Source: a virus. From it: 56,208 nt of DNA. Below are positions 40,265-48,542 of the stretch, piece by piece. Every line of letters begins with the position of its first letter. Position 1 is the first letter of the stretch. A program made the translations under genes and the position numbers. Where the stretch lies: the IMG/VR virus record IMGVR_UViG_3300042465_002123, positions 1 to 56,208 of that record; one strand, written 5' to 3'. The notes beneath the pieces were generated by a model. That model was given only the letters and a program-made list of their open reading frames with translations. It searched no databases and was not told where the DNA came from.

Positions 40265-41643
40265 GGAAAGACTTCACGCCCCGGGCCTATCAGGGCCTGA
40301 TCATTGACCACATTCTGAACACGCCGCGCTGCGCGGTGTGGGCGGGTATGGGCACCGGCAAGACCGTGGCGACCCTGACCGCGTTGGAGATACTCCAGAT
40401 GGTCGAGGACGGCCCCGTGCTGGTGGTGGCGCCCCTGCGGGTTGCCAGCAGCACATGGCCTGACGAGGTGCTCAAGTGGAAGCACTTGCAGGCCACCAAC
40501 ATCTCCGTCATCACCGGCACCGAGAAGGAGCGCGTAGCGGCCGTCAAGCGCCCCGCGCACATCTACACGACCAACTACGAGCAGCTGGTCTGGCTGGTGT
40601 CCTACTGGGGCGACCAGTGGCCCTACGCGACCGTGGTGCTGGACGAGTCCACCAAGGTCAAGTCGTTCCGGCTCAGGCAAGGCGGCAAGCGGGCGCAGGC
40701 GCTGGGCAGCATCGCCCACACCCGCATCAAGCGGATCATCGAGCTAACCGGCACACCGGCCAGCAACGGCCTCAAGGACCTGTGGGGGCAGGCGTGGTTT
40801 ATTGACGCCGGCAACCGGCTGGGCCGCACCTACAGCGCCTTCACCCAGCGGTGGTTTGCCAAAGGCTACGACGGCTTTAGCCTTCAGCCAATGAAGGGTG
40901 CGCAGGCCGAGATACAGAACAAGCTGCGCGATGTGTGCCTGACGATTGATGCCAAGGACTGGTTTGACTTGAGGGAGCCCATCGTCGCCGACATCGAGGT
41001 GACGCTGCCGGTGAAAGCGCGCAAGCACTACAAGGACATGGAAAAGGAGATGTTCACCTCGCTGGACTCGGGCCACGAGGTCGAGGCCTTCAACGCCGCC
41101 GCCAAGACCCAGAAGTGCCTCCAGATCGCCAACGGCGCAATGTACGTGGGCGAGGGCGCCATTGAGTGGAAGGAGCTGCACAAGGCCAAGCTGGAGGCGC
41201 TGGACTCGATCATTGAGGAGGCGTCGGGGATGCCCGTGCTGGTGGCCTACCACTTCAAGAGCGATCTGGCGCGGCTGCTGAAGACCTTCCCGCAGGGCCG
41301 GCAGCTGGACAAGGACCCGCAGACCTTGCGCGATTGGAACGCCGGCAAGATACCCGTCCTGTTCGCCCACCCGGCCAGCGCAGGCCACGGCCTGAACTTG
41401 CAGGACGGTGGCAACATCATCGTGTTCTTTGGCTTGAACTGGAACTTGGAGGAGCACCTCCAGATCATCGAGCGGATCGGGCCTACGCGGCAGATGCAGG
41501 CCGGCTACGACCGCCCGGTGTTCATCTACCGGATCATCGCCCGCGACACGGTGGACGAGCTGGTCCTAGAGCGTTTGGAGACCAAGCGCGAGGTACAGGA
41601 TATTCTGATGGAAGCAATGAAGCGGAGAAAGACCAATGGCTGA
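40261..41643 (+). CDS. SNF2/DEAD-type helicase
   Basis: A 460 aa superfamily 2 helicase. It has a Q-like start (FTPRAYQGLIIDHIL), Walker A GMGTGKT at residues 29-35, motif Ia VVAPLRVASSTWPDEV, motif II VLDESTKVK (DES in place of DEAH), motif III ELTGTPASNGLKDLWGQ, and motifs V-VI SAGHGLNLQDGGNIIVFFGL with ERIGPTRQMQAGYDRPVFIY. RPTRQ-type arginine fingers are seen. This is the phage SNF2-like helicase that normally accompanies VRR-NUC; it may remodel forks or branched DNA. Confidence 0.9.
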   Translation: MRKDFTPRAYQGLIIDHILNTPRCAVWAGMGTGKTVATLTALEILQMVEDGPVLVVAPLRVASSTWPDEVLKWKHLQATNISVITGTEKERVAAVKRPAHIYTTNYEQLVWLVSYWGDQWPYATVVLDESTKVKSFRLRQGGKRAQALGSIAHTRIKRIIELTGTPASNGLKDLWGQAWFIDAGNRLGRTYSAFTQRWFAKGYDGFSLQPMKGAQAEIQNKLRDVCLTIDAKDWFDLREPIVADIEVTLPVKARKHYKDMEKEMFTSLDSGHEVEAFNAAAKTQKCLQIANGAMYVGEGAIEWKELHKAKLEALDSIIEEASGMPVLVAYHFKSDLARLLKTFPQGRQLDKDPQTLRDWNAGKIPVLFAHPASAGHGLNLQDGGNIIVFFGLNWNLEEHLQIIERIGPTRQMQAGYDRPVFIYRIIARDTVDELVLERLETKREVQDILMEAMKRRKTNG

Positions 41644-41821
41644 TTTTGCTAGCTGGAAGCGGGAAAATTTAGTGAACATTGCCCACGACCTGCACGAAGA
41701 GAACAAGAAGTTGAGGGCGGACAATGAGATGCTCCTTAAAGCGTGGCGAGCGGAAATTACCGAAAAATATCTGGGCGAAGCTCCTGCTTCGTCACCAGAC
41801 CGCCCGTCGCATCCTCAATAG
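41636..41821 (+). CDS. Small coiled-coil protein
   Basis: A 61 aa protein: MADFASWKRENLVNIAHDLH, then EENKKLRADNEMLLKAWRAE in heptads. Overlaps the end of the helicase by 8 bp and, on the opposite strand, the last 65 bases of the Cro-like gene. A short coil protein in this place is seen in related modules. Function unknown. Confidence 0.65.
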   Translation: MADFASWKRENLVNIAHDLHEENKKLRADNEMLLKAWRAEITEKYLGEAPASSPDRPSHPQ

Positions 41822-41957
41822 CGAGCGCGAGCACCGGCGAGGCCTTGCGCCGCCCAGCGATGAGCAGCGACATCCACGTCGGGGTGATCTTGAGGTGCGA
41901 GGCCATCTCGGCTTTGGCGCCCCGCACATCGGTTTTAAAGTATTCGGTGAGGGTCAT
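41757..41957 (-). CDS. Cro-like DNA-binding protein, antisense in the replication module
   Basis: A 66 aa protein starting MTLTEYFKTDVRGAKAEMAS, then HLKITPTWMSLLIAGRRKAS (the recognition helix) and PVLALAIEDATGGLVTKQEL, a Cro/YdaS-type fold. It runs against all its neighbours. A perfect TATAAT lies seven bases before this ATG, so the transcript probably begins at the start codon itself, without a leader, as with lambda cI from PRM. Two other in-frame starts (41966, 41975) overlap the -10 box and so are unlikely. It probably controls the late switch or the gene at 42005. Confidence 0.75.
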   Translation of the reverse strand: MTLTEYFKTDVRGAKAEMASHLKITPTWMSLLIAGRRKASPVLALAIEDATGGLVTKQELRPDIFR

Positions 41958-41964
41958 GCGTTGC

Positions 41965-41970
41965 ATTATA
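41965..41970 (-). promoter_or_regulatory. -10 box of a leaderless promoter
   Basis: On the minus strand a perfect TATAAT is followed by GCAACGC and then the ATG at 41957. Transcription seven bases after the box would start at that A. The -35 region is weak, which suggests activation or autocontrol. Confidence 0.6.
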
Positions 41971-42004
41971 CTCAAACCACAAGTTACATCATTAAAAGGA
42001 AGAT

Positions 42005-42244
42005 ATGACAGAGCAAGACATTAAGCAGGTACTGTTCAGCTGCAAGAGCCAAGAGCCTGACGCGGCGGTGGACCCCGAGGGGCTGTACTGCGACAACCTC
42101 GACGTGCTCGAGTTTGCGGCCAAGCTGGAGGAAAAGATCCTGCTGGCAGCGGCGCGCAAAGAGCGCACCGAGTGCGTCAAGTTCGTGCGCTCGCTAAACC
42201 ATCTGGTGGCCGACGCGCTGGTGAAAAAGCGCGGGCTGATGTAA
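42005..42244 (+). CDS. Small hypothetical protein
   Basis: A 79 aa protein, MTEQDIKQVLFSCKSQEPDA to the end ADALVKKRGLM. A helical part has EFAAKLEEKILLAAARKERT and VKFVRSLNHLVADAL, a pattern of short phage proteins of no known role. AAGGAAG precedes the start. It is the last sizeable gene of the rightward unit. The stop codon runs into the A-tract of the terminator that serves the opposite strand. Confidence 0.7.
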   Translation: MTEQDIKQVLFSCKSQEPDAAVDPEGLYCDNLDVLEFAAKLEEKILLAAARKERTECVKFVRSLNHLVADALVKKRGLM

Positions 42245-42270
42245 AAAAAAAGCCCCCATTACTGGGGGCT
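42243..42270 (-). terminator. Terminator of the leftward late unit
   Basis: On the minus strand AGCCCCC and GGGGGCT form a 7 bp stem (42251-42270) with a six-base loop, followed by nine T. It lies about 120 bases after the last late gene (stop at 42389). It ends the nearly genome-long leftward transcript and stops it from opposing the replication genes. In the plus direction there is no T-run. Confidence 0.85.
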
Positions 42271-42299
42271 AAGATCTTTGCAGATCAAGGAGACAACAA

Positions 42300-42383
42300 A
42301 TGGGGTTTCTAAAATTTATTGTTTACTGTGTACTCGCGTGGCATGCGATGCTGCTTCTTACTGCCCTGTTTCTGGTTCATTAG
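42300..42383 (+). CDS. Putative 27 aa membrane peptide
   Basis: MGFLKFIVYCVLAWHAMLLL followed by TALFLVH gives a single hydrophobic span with almost no soluble part. AAGGAG lies eight bases before the ATG, one of the best ribosome sites in the module. It sits between the terminator and the end of the convergent 396 aa gene. Such peptides can be toxins or membrane regulators; nothing more is supported. Confidence 0.5.
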   Translation: MGFLKFIVYCVLAWHAMLLLTALFLVH

Positions 42384-42388
42384 GAGCA

Positions 42389-43579
42389 TCACCGAAAGCC
42401 GCTGGGACCAGAGCCAAAGGGCGCCATGATTGGCTGATTGAGTTGAGCTGCCTTTTCGGGGTTAGCTTTCAGCCATTCACGTATAGCCAAAATCATCTGT
42501 GGGGTTTGCATAACGCCCCCGACGACAGGGTTACGAGGCATCACCGCTAAGCCAGCGCCGCCTATCATCTTGGCCGTATTCTCCGGCGTCACCCCGGTGT
42601 CGTACATGCTTTTGCCGGCTTGCGTCATTGCCGCGCCACCGGCCACGGGCAGACCTACCGAGGGGTTACGCATAGCGGCTAGCAAACCGGCCCCTTCAAC
42701 AGTCTGGCCCACGTTGCCAACATTGGCGCCTTGCTTTTGAATATCCGCTATGCCTTGGTAGCCGTGTAGCCCTCCGAGAACTCCGGTGCCAACATTAAAT
42801 CCAGTCCGCAAACCCCGCTGAAGCATTGCAGAAGTACCACCGGCGCGCTCAATGTTTTTTGCCATCCTTGTGAGAGTTGATTCACGCGCAGCCTCGGCAA
42901 CACGGGCGGCTTCCGCTTGAGCAGTTTCAGCAAGCAGCCTTTGCGCAGCCGCAGCTTCTGCGCTTGTCGAACGCTCAAGCATGCGCTGAGCCAATTGAGC
43001 GCTCTCACCGGGCGTGGCAGGGCCGTAGAGCTTGTCCAAACGCGAGGTTATCTTGCCCTTGCCCAAGCGCCGTTGATAGGCCGAGCTAGATTCTTGAACT
43101 GTTCCGGGTCCCGCGCCATAGCCCGTTTTTGCGGCCCATTTCTCACCGGGTGTCAGCTCAGGTGCCGCTACAGCAGTGGGCGCTGAAGGGGCGTACGCGC
43201 CCGCAGCGCGACGAGCAACGGCCCTTGGGCTCTCTGGGTTGGCAAGCTCCCTAACAGTATTCAATGAACCGACGGGGGCGCCATGCAATTGTTCTGCAAA
43301 TTGAGCAGCGGCTCCAGTACTTTGGAGGACAGGAGGTTTGCCAAAAAGACCACCGCCTACACCACCAACGAGCATTGCAATTTGTTCAGGGGAGAGACCT
43401 TTTTTCTCAGCTTTTATCCGAGCTTCCGCGTCGTCAAGCGCAGCGTAGGGGTTGGGTGTTACCGTTGTTGCTGGCGCACTTGCTGCTGGCGCACTTGCTG
43501 CTGGCGCGGCATCCGCAACGCCCCCCGACTCGGCCGCTAAGCGCTTGTTAACTTCCGCTTCGATTTCTGCGTCGGTCAT
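42389..43579 (-). CDS. Candidate internal virion (ejection) protein
   Basis: A 396 aa Ala/Gly-rich protein. The N-terminus has Ala/Pro linkers (ADAAPAASAPAASAPATTVT); the middle is helical (LAQRMLERSTSAEAAAAQRL, AETAQAEAARVAEAARESTL); the C-terminal half has glycine-rich, weakly hydrophobic stretches (GLRTGFNVGTGVLGGLHGYQ, GAGLAVMPRNPVVGGVM), as in proteins that enter the membrane during DNA ejection. It is the last of four such genes. No enzyme domain is seen. Overlaps the upstream gene by 4 bp. Confidence 0.6.
   Translation of the reverse strand: MTDAEIEAEVNKRLAAESGGVADAAPAASAPAASAPATTVTPNPYAALDDAEARIKAEKKGLSPEQIAMLVGGVGGGLFGKPPVLQSTGAAAQFAEQLHGAPVGSLNTVRELANPESPRAVARRAAGAYAPSAPTAVAAPELTPGEKWAAKTGYGAGPGTVQESSSAYQRRLGKGKITSRLDKLYGPATPGESAQLAQRMLERSTSAEAAAAQRLLAETAQAEAARVAEAARESTLTRMAKNIERAGGTSAMLQRGLRTGFNVGTGVLGGLHGYQGIADIQKQGANVGNVGQTVEGAGLLAAMRNPSVGLPVAGGAAMTQAGKSMYDTGVTPENTAKMIGGAGLAVMPRNPVVGGVMQTPQMILAIREWLKANPEKAAQLNQPIMAPFGSGPSGFR
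43470..43507 (-). repeat. 15 bp tandem repeat, 2.5 copies
   Basis: GCTGGCGCACTTGCT occurs twice in a row (43470-43484, 43485-43499), then its first eight bases again. In the 396 aa protein it codes for repeated Ala-Ser-Ala-Pro-Ala, an in-frame length-variable linker. Confidence 0.85.
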
Positions 43580-45201
43580 GGTTTGGCCTTGTTAGGTTTG
43601 GTCGAGTACGCATCGTTTGCATCCCGGATTTTCTTCTCGTACATCTTCTCTACGATTTTAAACTCTGGGTGCTGCTTGTAGGCGTCGTAGTGGGGTGTCG
43701 CAGAACCTGCGGCTATGGCATCTTTAAGCCCGATTGCGTAGGCTTTGTTCAGATCACGGGCTTGCTCCAAACGCAATTGATTTAGCACGATGGCGTGCCG
43801 GATTGCTTTGGGGCCTTGTTCCATGCTCATTTCTCGCATCACCGCCTGCCCAAACTTCTCTGCGCCCATCGCGTCGGGGTCTTGCCCTTTAGCCCGCAGA
43901 TCGTTGTACACGCTTTGGGCAATGCCATTGGCTAATTTGTCGTAAAAGGCCAGTTGTTCTGGGTTAAGGTTTGCAACCAACCCAGCTCTCACATCCACGT
44001 TCAAGCCCGCGCCGCTACCAAAGAGGTTGATACCAAGACCCTTTTGCATCATAGCGGCAAGGGGTCCCGCCCCGCGCAGCAAGTTGGTTGTCTCTGCCAT
44101 TAAGCGGGGGTTATTGTCAATCTCGTTCAATATAAATTTGTTGTTTTCAGCAGCGGAGGTATACGCCACCGGCTCGGTTATTTTTTCTAAATTTGTTCGT
44201 TGTTTTGCAAGTACTTCTTCCATCGAAAGAGCAGCTTTCTCCGCGCCAAGCAAACTCATTTTTTCTGGGTTGGTCAGTGCCTGAGCGTTTTGTACCGTTA
44301 TCGTCGGCTTGATCTTGAAGTCGCCGTAAGGGGATGGCGCGTCAACCCGGTTAGCCGCAGCCACCGCACCGCCTTTAACGACAGGACCGTTGGCAGTTGA
44401 ACCGCCAAGCAGGTCAACCAGCTTGCCCAAGTCGCCGGGAGGCAATTCGGTTGGGCCAGCACCAGCAACGGGCTCAGCAGCAGCAGGCGCAGCAGCAGGC
44501 GCAGCAGCAGCAGGCGCAGCAGCAGCAGCAGGGGCAACCACCGCTGCGGGAAAAGCTGTACCGGGTCCGCCAGCAGGACGAGTTGGGGTAACCGGTTGTT
44601 TTGGACCGTAGGCTTTTTCCGCATCGGCAACCCGTGCTCTGTAGGTGTTTTCGTCGATGATGCCTGCTTCGCGCTGACGTTTCAAAATATCCATTGTCTG
44701 GGTGTACTGTGTAGAAGCCAGTTGCTGCTGGCTTACCATCAGCGCTTGGTTCTTCTGCTCGCCTTCATATGCAGCCTGAGCGGCTTTTGCCACGGAGGAG
44801 TTCGGGGACAAGCCGACGATATGGCTGTAGGTGGCCTCGTCCATTGGCTTGTTGGATGCTTTCCATGTGGAGAACGCCGTGGCCGCATCTTTCTCCTTGC
44901 CCATGTTGATCCTCGACAGCGCCAACTCGGCGCGCATCTTGGCAATAGGCAGCTGGCTTTCGCGCTCCTTCTCGACGTTCTCACCCAAGGCCTGTGCAGC
45001 GCTGCCCAAAGACGCGGCAAAGCCGCCCAGCTGGGGCTTGAAGAAGCCTGCGGCCACGTTGAAATAGTTCGGGCTAGCGTAGCGCTGCTCAAGGGCCTTG
45101 ATGGAGTCCTCCAAGGCCTTGTCGTAGTCGCTTAGCTTTTCCGGTTGAACGCCGTAAGCGCCAATGGTGCTGGCGGGGGTAAGGGGGCTTTGCGTTGCCA
45201 T
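43576..45201 (-). CDS. Candidate internal virion (ejection) protein
   Basis: A 541 aa protein. Helical N-terminal part (DYDKALEDSIKALEQRYASP, FKPQLGGFAASLGSAAQALG, QLPIAKMRAELALSRINMGK), an Ala/Pro linker near residues 215-245 made by GCAGCAGGC repeats, and a helical C-terminal part (QARDLNKAYAIGLKDAIAAG). The PQLGGFAxSLGSAAxALG pattern recalls ejection proteins of aquatic podoviruses. It sits 10 bp from the 404 aa gene. No peptidoglycan-hydrolase motif is seen. Confidence 0.6.
   Translation of the reverse strand: MATQSPLTPASTIGAYGVQPEKLSDYDKALEDSIKALEQRYASPNYFNVAAGFFKPQLGGFAASLGSAAQALGENVEKERESQLPIAKMRAELALSRINMGKEKDAATAFSTWKASNKPMDEATYSHIVGLSPNSSVAKAAQAAYEGEQKNQALMVSQQQLASTQYTQTMDILKRQREAGIIDENTYRARVADAEKAYGPKQPVTPTRPAGGPGTAFPAAVVAPAAAAAPAAAAPAAAPAAAEPVAGAGPTELPPGDLGKLVDLLGGSTANGPVVKGGAVAAANRVDAPSPYGDFKIKPTITVQNAQALTNPEKMSLLGAEKAALSMEEVLAKQRTNLEKITEPVAYTSAAENNKFILNEIDNNPRLMAETTNLLRGAGPLAAMMQKGLGINLFGSGAGLNVDVRAGLVANLNPEQLAFYDKLANGIAQSVYNDLRAKGQDPDAMGAEKFGQAVMREMSMEQGPKAIRHAIVLNQLRLEQARDLNKAYAIGLKDAIAAGSATPHYDAYKQHPEFKIVEKMYEKKIRDANDAYSTKPNKAKP
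44465..44535 (-). repeat. GCAGCAGGC-type short tandem repeat
   Basis: Runs of GCAGCAGGC and CAGCAGCAGGCG encode an Ala/Pro linker (about 30 residues) in the 541 aa protein. Such repeats change length by slippage; the linker separates two helical regions. Confidence 0.7.
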
Positions 45202-45211
45202 GATTTATTCC

Positions 45212-46426
45212 TTAAGAGCCGTCGGCTAGATCCCAATTGATATCTGGCATACCGCCGCCGCTGTAGTCGTAATCCCACCAATTGCCGTTAAGATCAGGGT
45301 CGCTATCAGAATTAGGATTTGCGGGATTTGTGCTAGGGTTGTACGGGTACGGAAGGATGGTGCCCGTATTAATATTGCCGCCTGACCCAGACCCAAAACC
45401 TTTAAGAAAGGCTGCAAGGTTGTCAACAGGCGACTTACCGTCTTTTGAGGCAAACGCGCCCAAGCCCAGCGAACCGAGACCGGCGATCATGGACAGCGGC
45501 GAGCCCGTCATGGTTTGAGTCGTGGTCATCGGCAGCTGCGCGCCGGACATAATGCTGGCCTGCTTGCCGAGCACATCCAGCGGCATGAGCTGCCGGTTCT
45601 GCGCAAGGGTTTGCTGCTGCGCACCGACGTTCGCCAAGGCTTCCACATCGGCCAAGCCCTGCTTCTGTTCCTGAGCGGCTAAGCCGGCCTCGGCGGTGCC
45701 CACATCGCGGTACAGCTGGCCCTGTTGGGTAGCCATATTGCCGGCCACTTGACCAGCGGTAACTTGGTTGGCGTTTGCAGTGTTCTGCAAAGTGCCGGCG
45801 GTTTTAGCAGCCTCGAGTTGGTTCAAGCGCTGCTGCGCAGCCTGCTTCATGGCGTCGGCATAGCCGGTCTGCAAGGCCGTGGCCTGCTGGCCCAGCGCGC
45901 CAAGGTTGGCGTTTGAGATGCCCAGTGCAAGGGCATCGGCCCCGCGCTTGGAGCCAAACTGCCCGCCACCCACCGCACCGGCTGTAATGCCGGGTGACAG
46001 GTTCTGCGCAATGTTCTGCTGGTTTGCCATCCGAATCTGGTCCACCACGTTCTGGGTGTACGGATTCATGTAGTTGCCCACCAGATCGGCCGAGCTGGAG
46101 GTGCCGCTTGTCAGGTACGGATCAGCAACGGAAAGGCCGCTGGTGGTTGTACCGGCGGTCAGGTAGGGTTGAGCCGTACCGGAGATGTCCGTGGCCCCTG
46201 CTCGTCCAAATGTTTCGCCCGCTTTGGCAAGACCGGGCTGGTAGTTGCCGACGTTCGCACCTACGTTGGTGAAGGCTGCGGTTTGATTGGCATTGGGGTT
46301 CCACGCACTAGGGTCCACCGCAGCGCCTGCCGCCGTGCCTTTGGTGGCGAGGTTCGTCAGGTAGTCGGTGTAAAACGAAGGTGCTGTCGTCGCCGTTCTT
46401 GCGGACGACTGGGTTAAATCAGCCAT
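45212..46426 (-). CDS. Candidate internal virion (ejection) protein
   Basis: A 404 aa Ala/Gln/Gly-rich protein. A conserved-looking core has YMNPYTQNVVDQIRMANQQN, GAVGGGQFGSKRGADALALG and GYADAMKQAAQQRLNQLEAA, a pattern I recall in podovirus internal or ejection proteins (NPYxxxVVD...GGGxFGS). A hydrophobic region near residue 310 (SMIAGLGSLGLGAFAS) could insert in the membrane. The end is acidic and disordered (NSDSDPDLNGNWWDYDYSGG). It overlaps the 707 aa gene by 8 bp. Confidence 0.65.
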   Translation of the reverse strand: MADLTQSSARTATTAPSFYTDYLTNLATKGTAAGAAVDPSAWNPNANQTAAFTNVGANVGNYQPGLAKAGETFGRAGATDISGTAQPYLTAGTTTSGLSVADPYLTSGTSSSADLVGNYMNPYTQNVVDQIRMANQQNIAQNLSPGITAGAVGGGQFGSKRGADALALGISNANLGALGQQATALQTGYADAMKQAAQQRLNQLEAAKTAGTLQNTANANQVTAGQVAGNMATQQGQLYRDVGTAEAGLAAQEQKQGLADVEALANVGAQQQTLAQNRQLMPLDVLGKQASIMSGAQLPMTTTQTMTGSPLSMIAGLGSLGLGAFASKDGKSPVDNLAAFLKGFGSGSGGNINTGTILPYPYNPSTNPANPNSDSDPDLNGNWWDYDYSGGGMPDINWDLADGS

Positions 46427-48542
46427 ATTTCTTGCCTTTCGGGGACTTCAGATATTCTAACGGGGACTTGGCGTCCGGGGGTAACTTATCTGGCGGCGCT
46501 GAGCGGGCGCGCTCACGGATGGCCTTTACCATCTCGCCCAAACGATCCGCGCCGGCTTTGTTGGAGCCGTTGCCCAGTGCCGACACCACATCGGCGCTGA
46601 AAACATATTCACCGTTCGCCAGCATGGCCGAGATATCGTCGCTGGTGCCGTCGCCCTTGCCCTCGACATACCGTCCGCCCAAGCCTTCCAGCCCGCCAGT
46701 GCGGAACACAGGGGTGCCGTCGTAGTTAGGGTGGTGGGAATCCGACGGCTGTCCACCTTCGGCAAGGGTCATCCCACGGGCTTGCAGCAGGGCTGCGAGG
46801 CGCGGCAGGACCTTGGGTGAGTACGGCATGCCGGCGTCCCTTACGGCCCGCATATTGTGCTGCGGAGGCTTGATATCGGCGCCGATAGCGCCAAGCTCCT
46901 TGAGCGCTTTTGCCATATCGGCCGTCGCGTACTGGCTCTCCAGCTTCTTGACGGATTCTGCGACCGCGTCCCCCTCGGCAAAATGTTGCACAAGGCCACC
47001 TTTTGCTGCATACAGCGACGGGTACTCTGTGGGCGCATACACCGGTGGGTACTCGGTAGGCAGGCCCATGCCGGCAAGCATGGCTTTGTTGACATCGACC
47101 GTTGAGGGCGCCGTGTCGGCCACGTACTTGTATTCCGGGTCCAAACCCTCATCGAGGTTGAGTGCTTGTAGTGATTTTTGCATTGGATCAGTTTCCATTT
47201 TTCCGGTCGTCTTATAGCCGCCTCTGGGCGTAGTGGCGGTAGATCCTCCGGTCAAGCCGGAACCCCCTCCTCCGCCGCTTCCCATCAGCGCGGCCAAGGC
47301 AGCAAGACTCAGCCCACCTAAGTTAGAGCCGCCCGTGCCGCCCCCGGTGGTGCTTGACACATTACCAAAATCGCCGGACTGCACGCCCCCGCCGTCTCCG
47401 CTGCTGCCGCTGCTTGGGGTAGAGCTACTGGGCGAGGTTGCGGCGCCGCCGGTGGGCACACCCATGCCAGATAGCACCGAATCGAGAAAACCGGAAAGTG
47501 AGCCTAAGTTTGACGAGGTAGGGGTTCCCGTAACGGAATTGACCGCGCCGGCGATCTCACTGCCAAGGCCCTTACCAACGCCGCTCACATTCATGCCCAA
47601 TCCGACAAGCCCCGGATTCACCCCGGTAGCGCTTGCAATAGCGCTGGTCAACGCTGAATTTGCCGTATTGGCGGCAATTTGCCCGTAGTCCCCGTTGATC
47701 ATTCCCGAAATAACACCTACCGGAACGCCTAATTGATTTGCCGCTACGGCCAGCCCAGCGCTAACGGCTGTCTGTCCTACCGTTGATTTTCCAGAAAGTA
47801 AACCGCCAGCAATATTTGTAAGTGTGTTAAGTGTGCTAAACCCCGGGACCATGAGGCCTACAACAGTCGGGGCGTACTCGTTCATGTAGCCGTGAAAAGC
47901 CTGCGCGGCAAGAGCTTGATCTACGGTTTGGTCAAAACCGGGAACATCCATTGCCCCAAGGCCCAAGTCTGCTAGCCCCTGCAATTCAGCGTAAGACATA
48001 TTTGGGCTGTGCATCCCCGATAGCATTGACCCACCCACCTGCCCAGCGGGGGTTTGCGCTGTTTGAGGCGACATACCAATCATGGCCGCGTCTATCTGAG
48101 CGGGGGTCATCGTGGACGCAAGCGGGGACGCGTTGGCGGCAACCTGAGCATTTAAGTTCGCTGCATCAGTAATTTCAGCATTTTGAGCGGCTACGGTTTG
48201 GTTGTCATTGGAAACAGCAAGACCAGCGGCTTCATTGTTAGCATTAATAGCATTTTGAGCGGCAACGGCTTGGTTGTCATTAGAAACAGCAACGCCGGGA
48301 TCAGCCGCGCTTAGCCCCGAAGTAGGTCCCGTGGTGCCGTCGCCTACAGCAGCCCCTTGAGCCGCGTCGGCAGCAGCAGCGGCAGCAGCATCAGCGGCGT
48401 TGGAAGCGGTTTCACCGGGGTCGCTAACACCGTTGGAGTCAGTAGCTGAGCCGCCGCCGTCAAAATACATGGCAGGCCAATTGATTTTGCGTTTTTTACG
48501 GGACTTGACGCGCTCAAGTCTTGAGATGATGTCGTTCTTCAT
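46419..48542 (-). CDS. Large virion-associated protein with GEYV and GG motifs
   Basis: A 707 aa protein. The start MKNDIISRLERVKSRKKRKI is set by its 4 bp overlap with the QueC-like gene. Two repeats of AVSNDNQxVAAQNA lie near residues 90 and 115. The middle is Gly/Ser/Thr-rich with hydrophobic stretches (YAPTVVGLMVPGFSTLNTL). The C-terminal 200 residues hold YAAKGGLVQHFAEGD, FRTGGLEGLGGRYVEG and the motif TSDDISAMLANGEYVFSADV followed by VSALGNGSNKAGADRL, which I know from tail-tip and tape-measure ends in many phages. Likely an ejection or tail-tip protein. Confidence 0.65.
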   Translation of the reverse strand: MKNDIISRLERVKSRKKRKINWPAMYFDGGGSATDSNGVSDPGETASNAADAAAAAAADAAQGAAVGDGTTGPTSGLSAADPGVAVSNDNQAVAAQNAINANNEAAGLAVSNDNQTVAAQNAEITDAANLNAQVAANASPLASTMTPAQIDAAMIGMSPQTAQTPAGQVGGSMLSGMHSPNMSYAELQGLADLGLGAMDVPGFDQTVDQALAAQAFHGYMNEYAPTVVGLMVPGFSTLNTLTNIAGGLLSGKSTVGQTAVSAGLAVAANQLGVPVGVISGMINGDYGQIAANTANSALTSAIASATGVNPGLVGLGMNVSGVGKGLGSEIAGAVNSVTGTPTSSNLGSLSGFLDSVLSGMGVPTGGAATSPSSSTPSSGSSGDGGGVQSGDFGNVSSTTGGGTGGSNLGGLSLAALAALMGSGGGGGSGLTGGSTATTPRGGYKTTGKMETDPMQKSLQALNLDEGLDPEYKYVADTAPSTVDVNKAMLAGMGLPTEYPPVYAPTEYPSLYAAKGGLVQHFAEGDAVAESVKKLESQYATADMAKALKELGAIGADIKPPQHNMRAVRDAGMPYSPKVLPRLAALLQARGMTLAEGGQPSDSHHPNYDGTPVFRTGGLEGLGGRYVEGKGDGTSDDISAMLANGEYVFSADVVSALGNGSNKAGADRLGEMVKAIRERARSAPPDKLPPDAKSPLEYLKSPKGKKYG

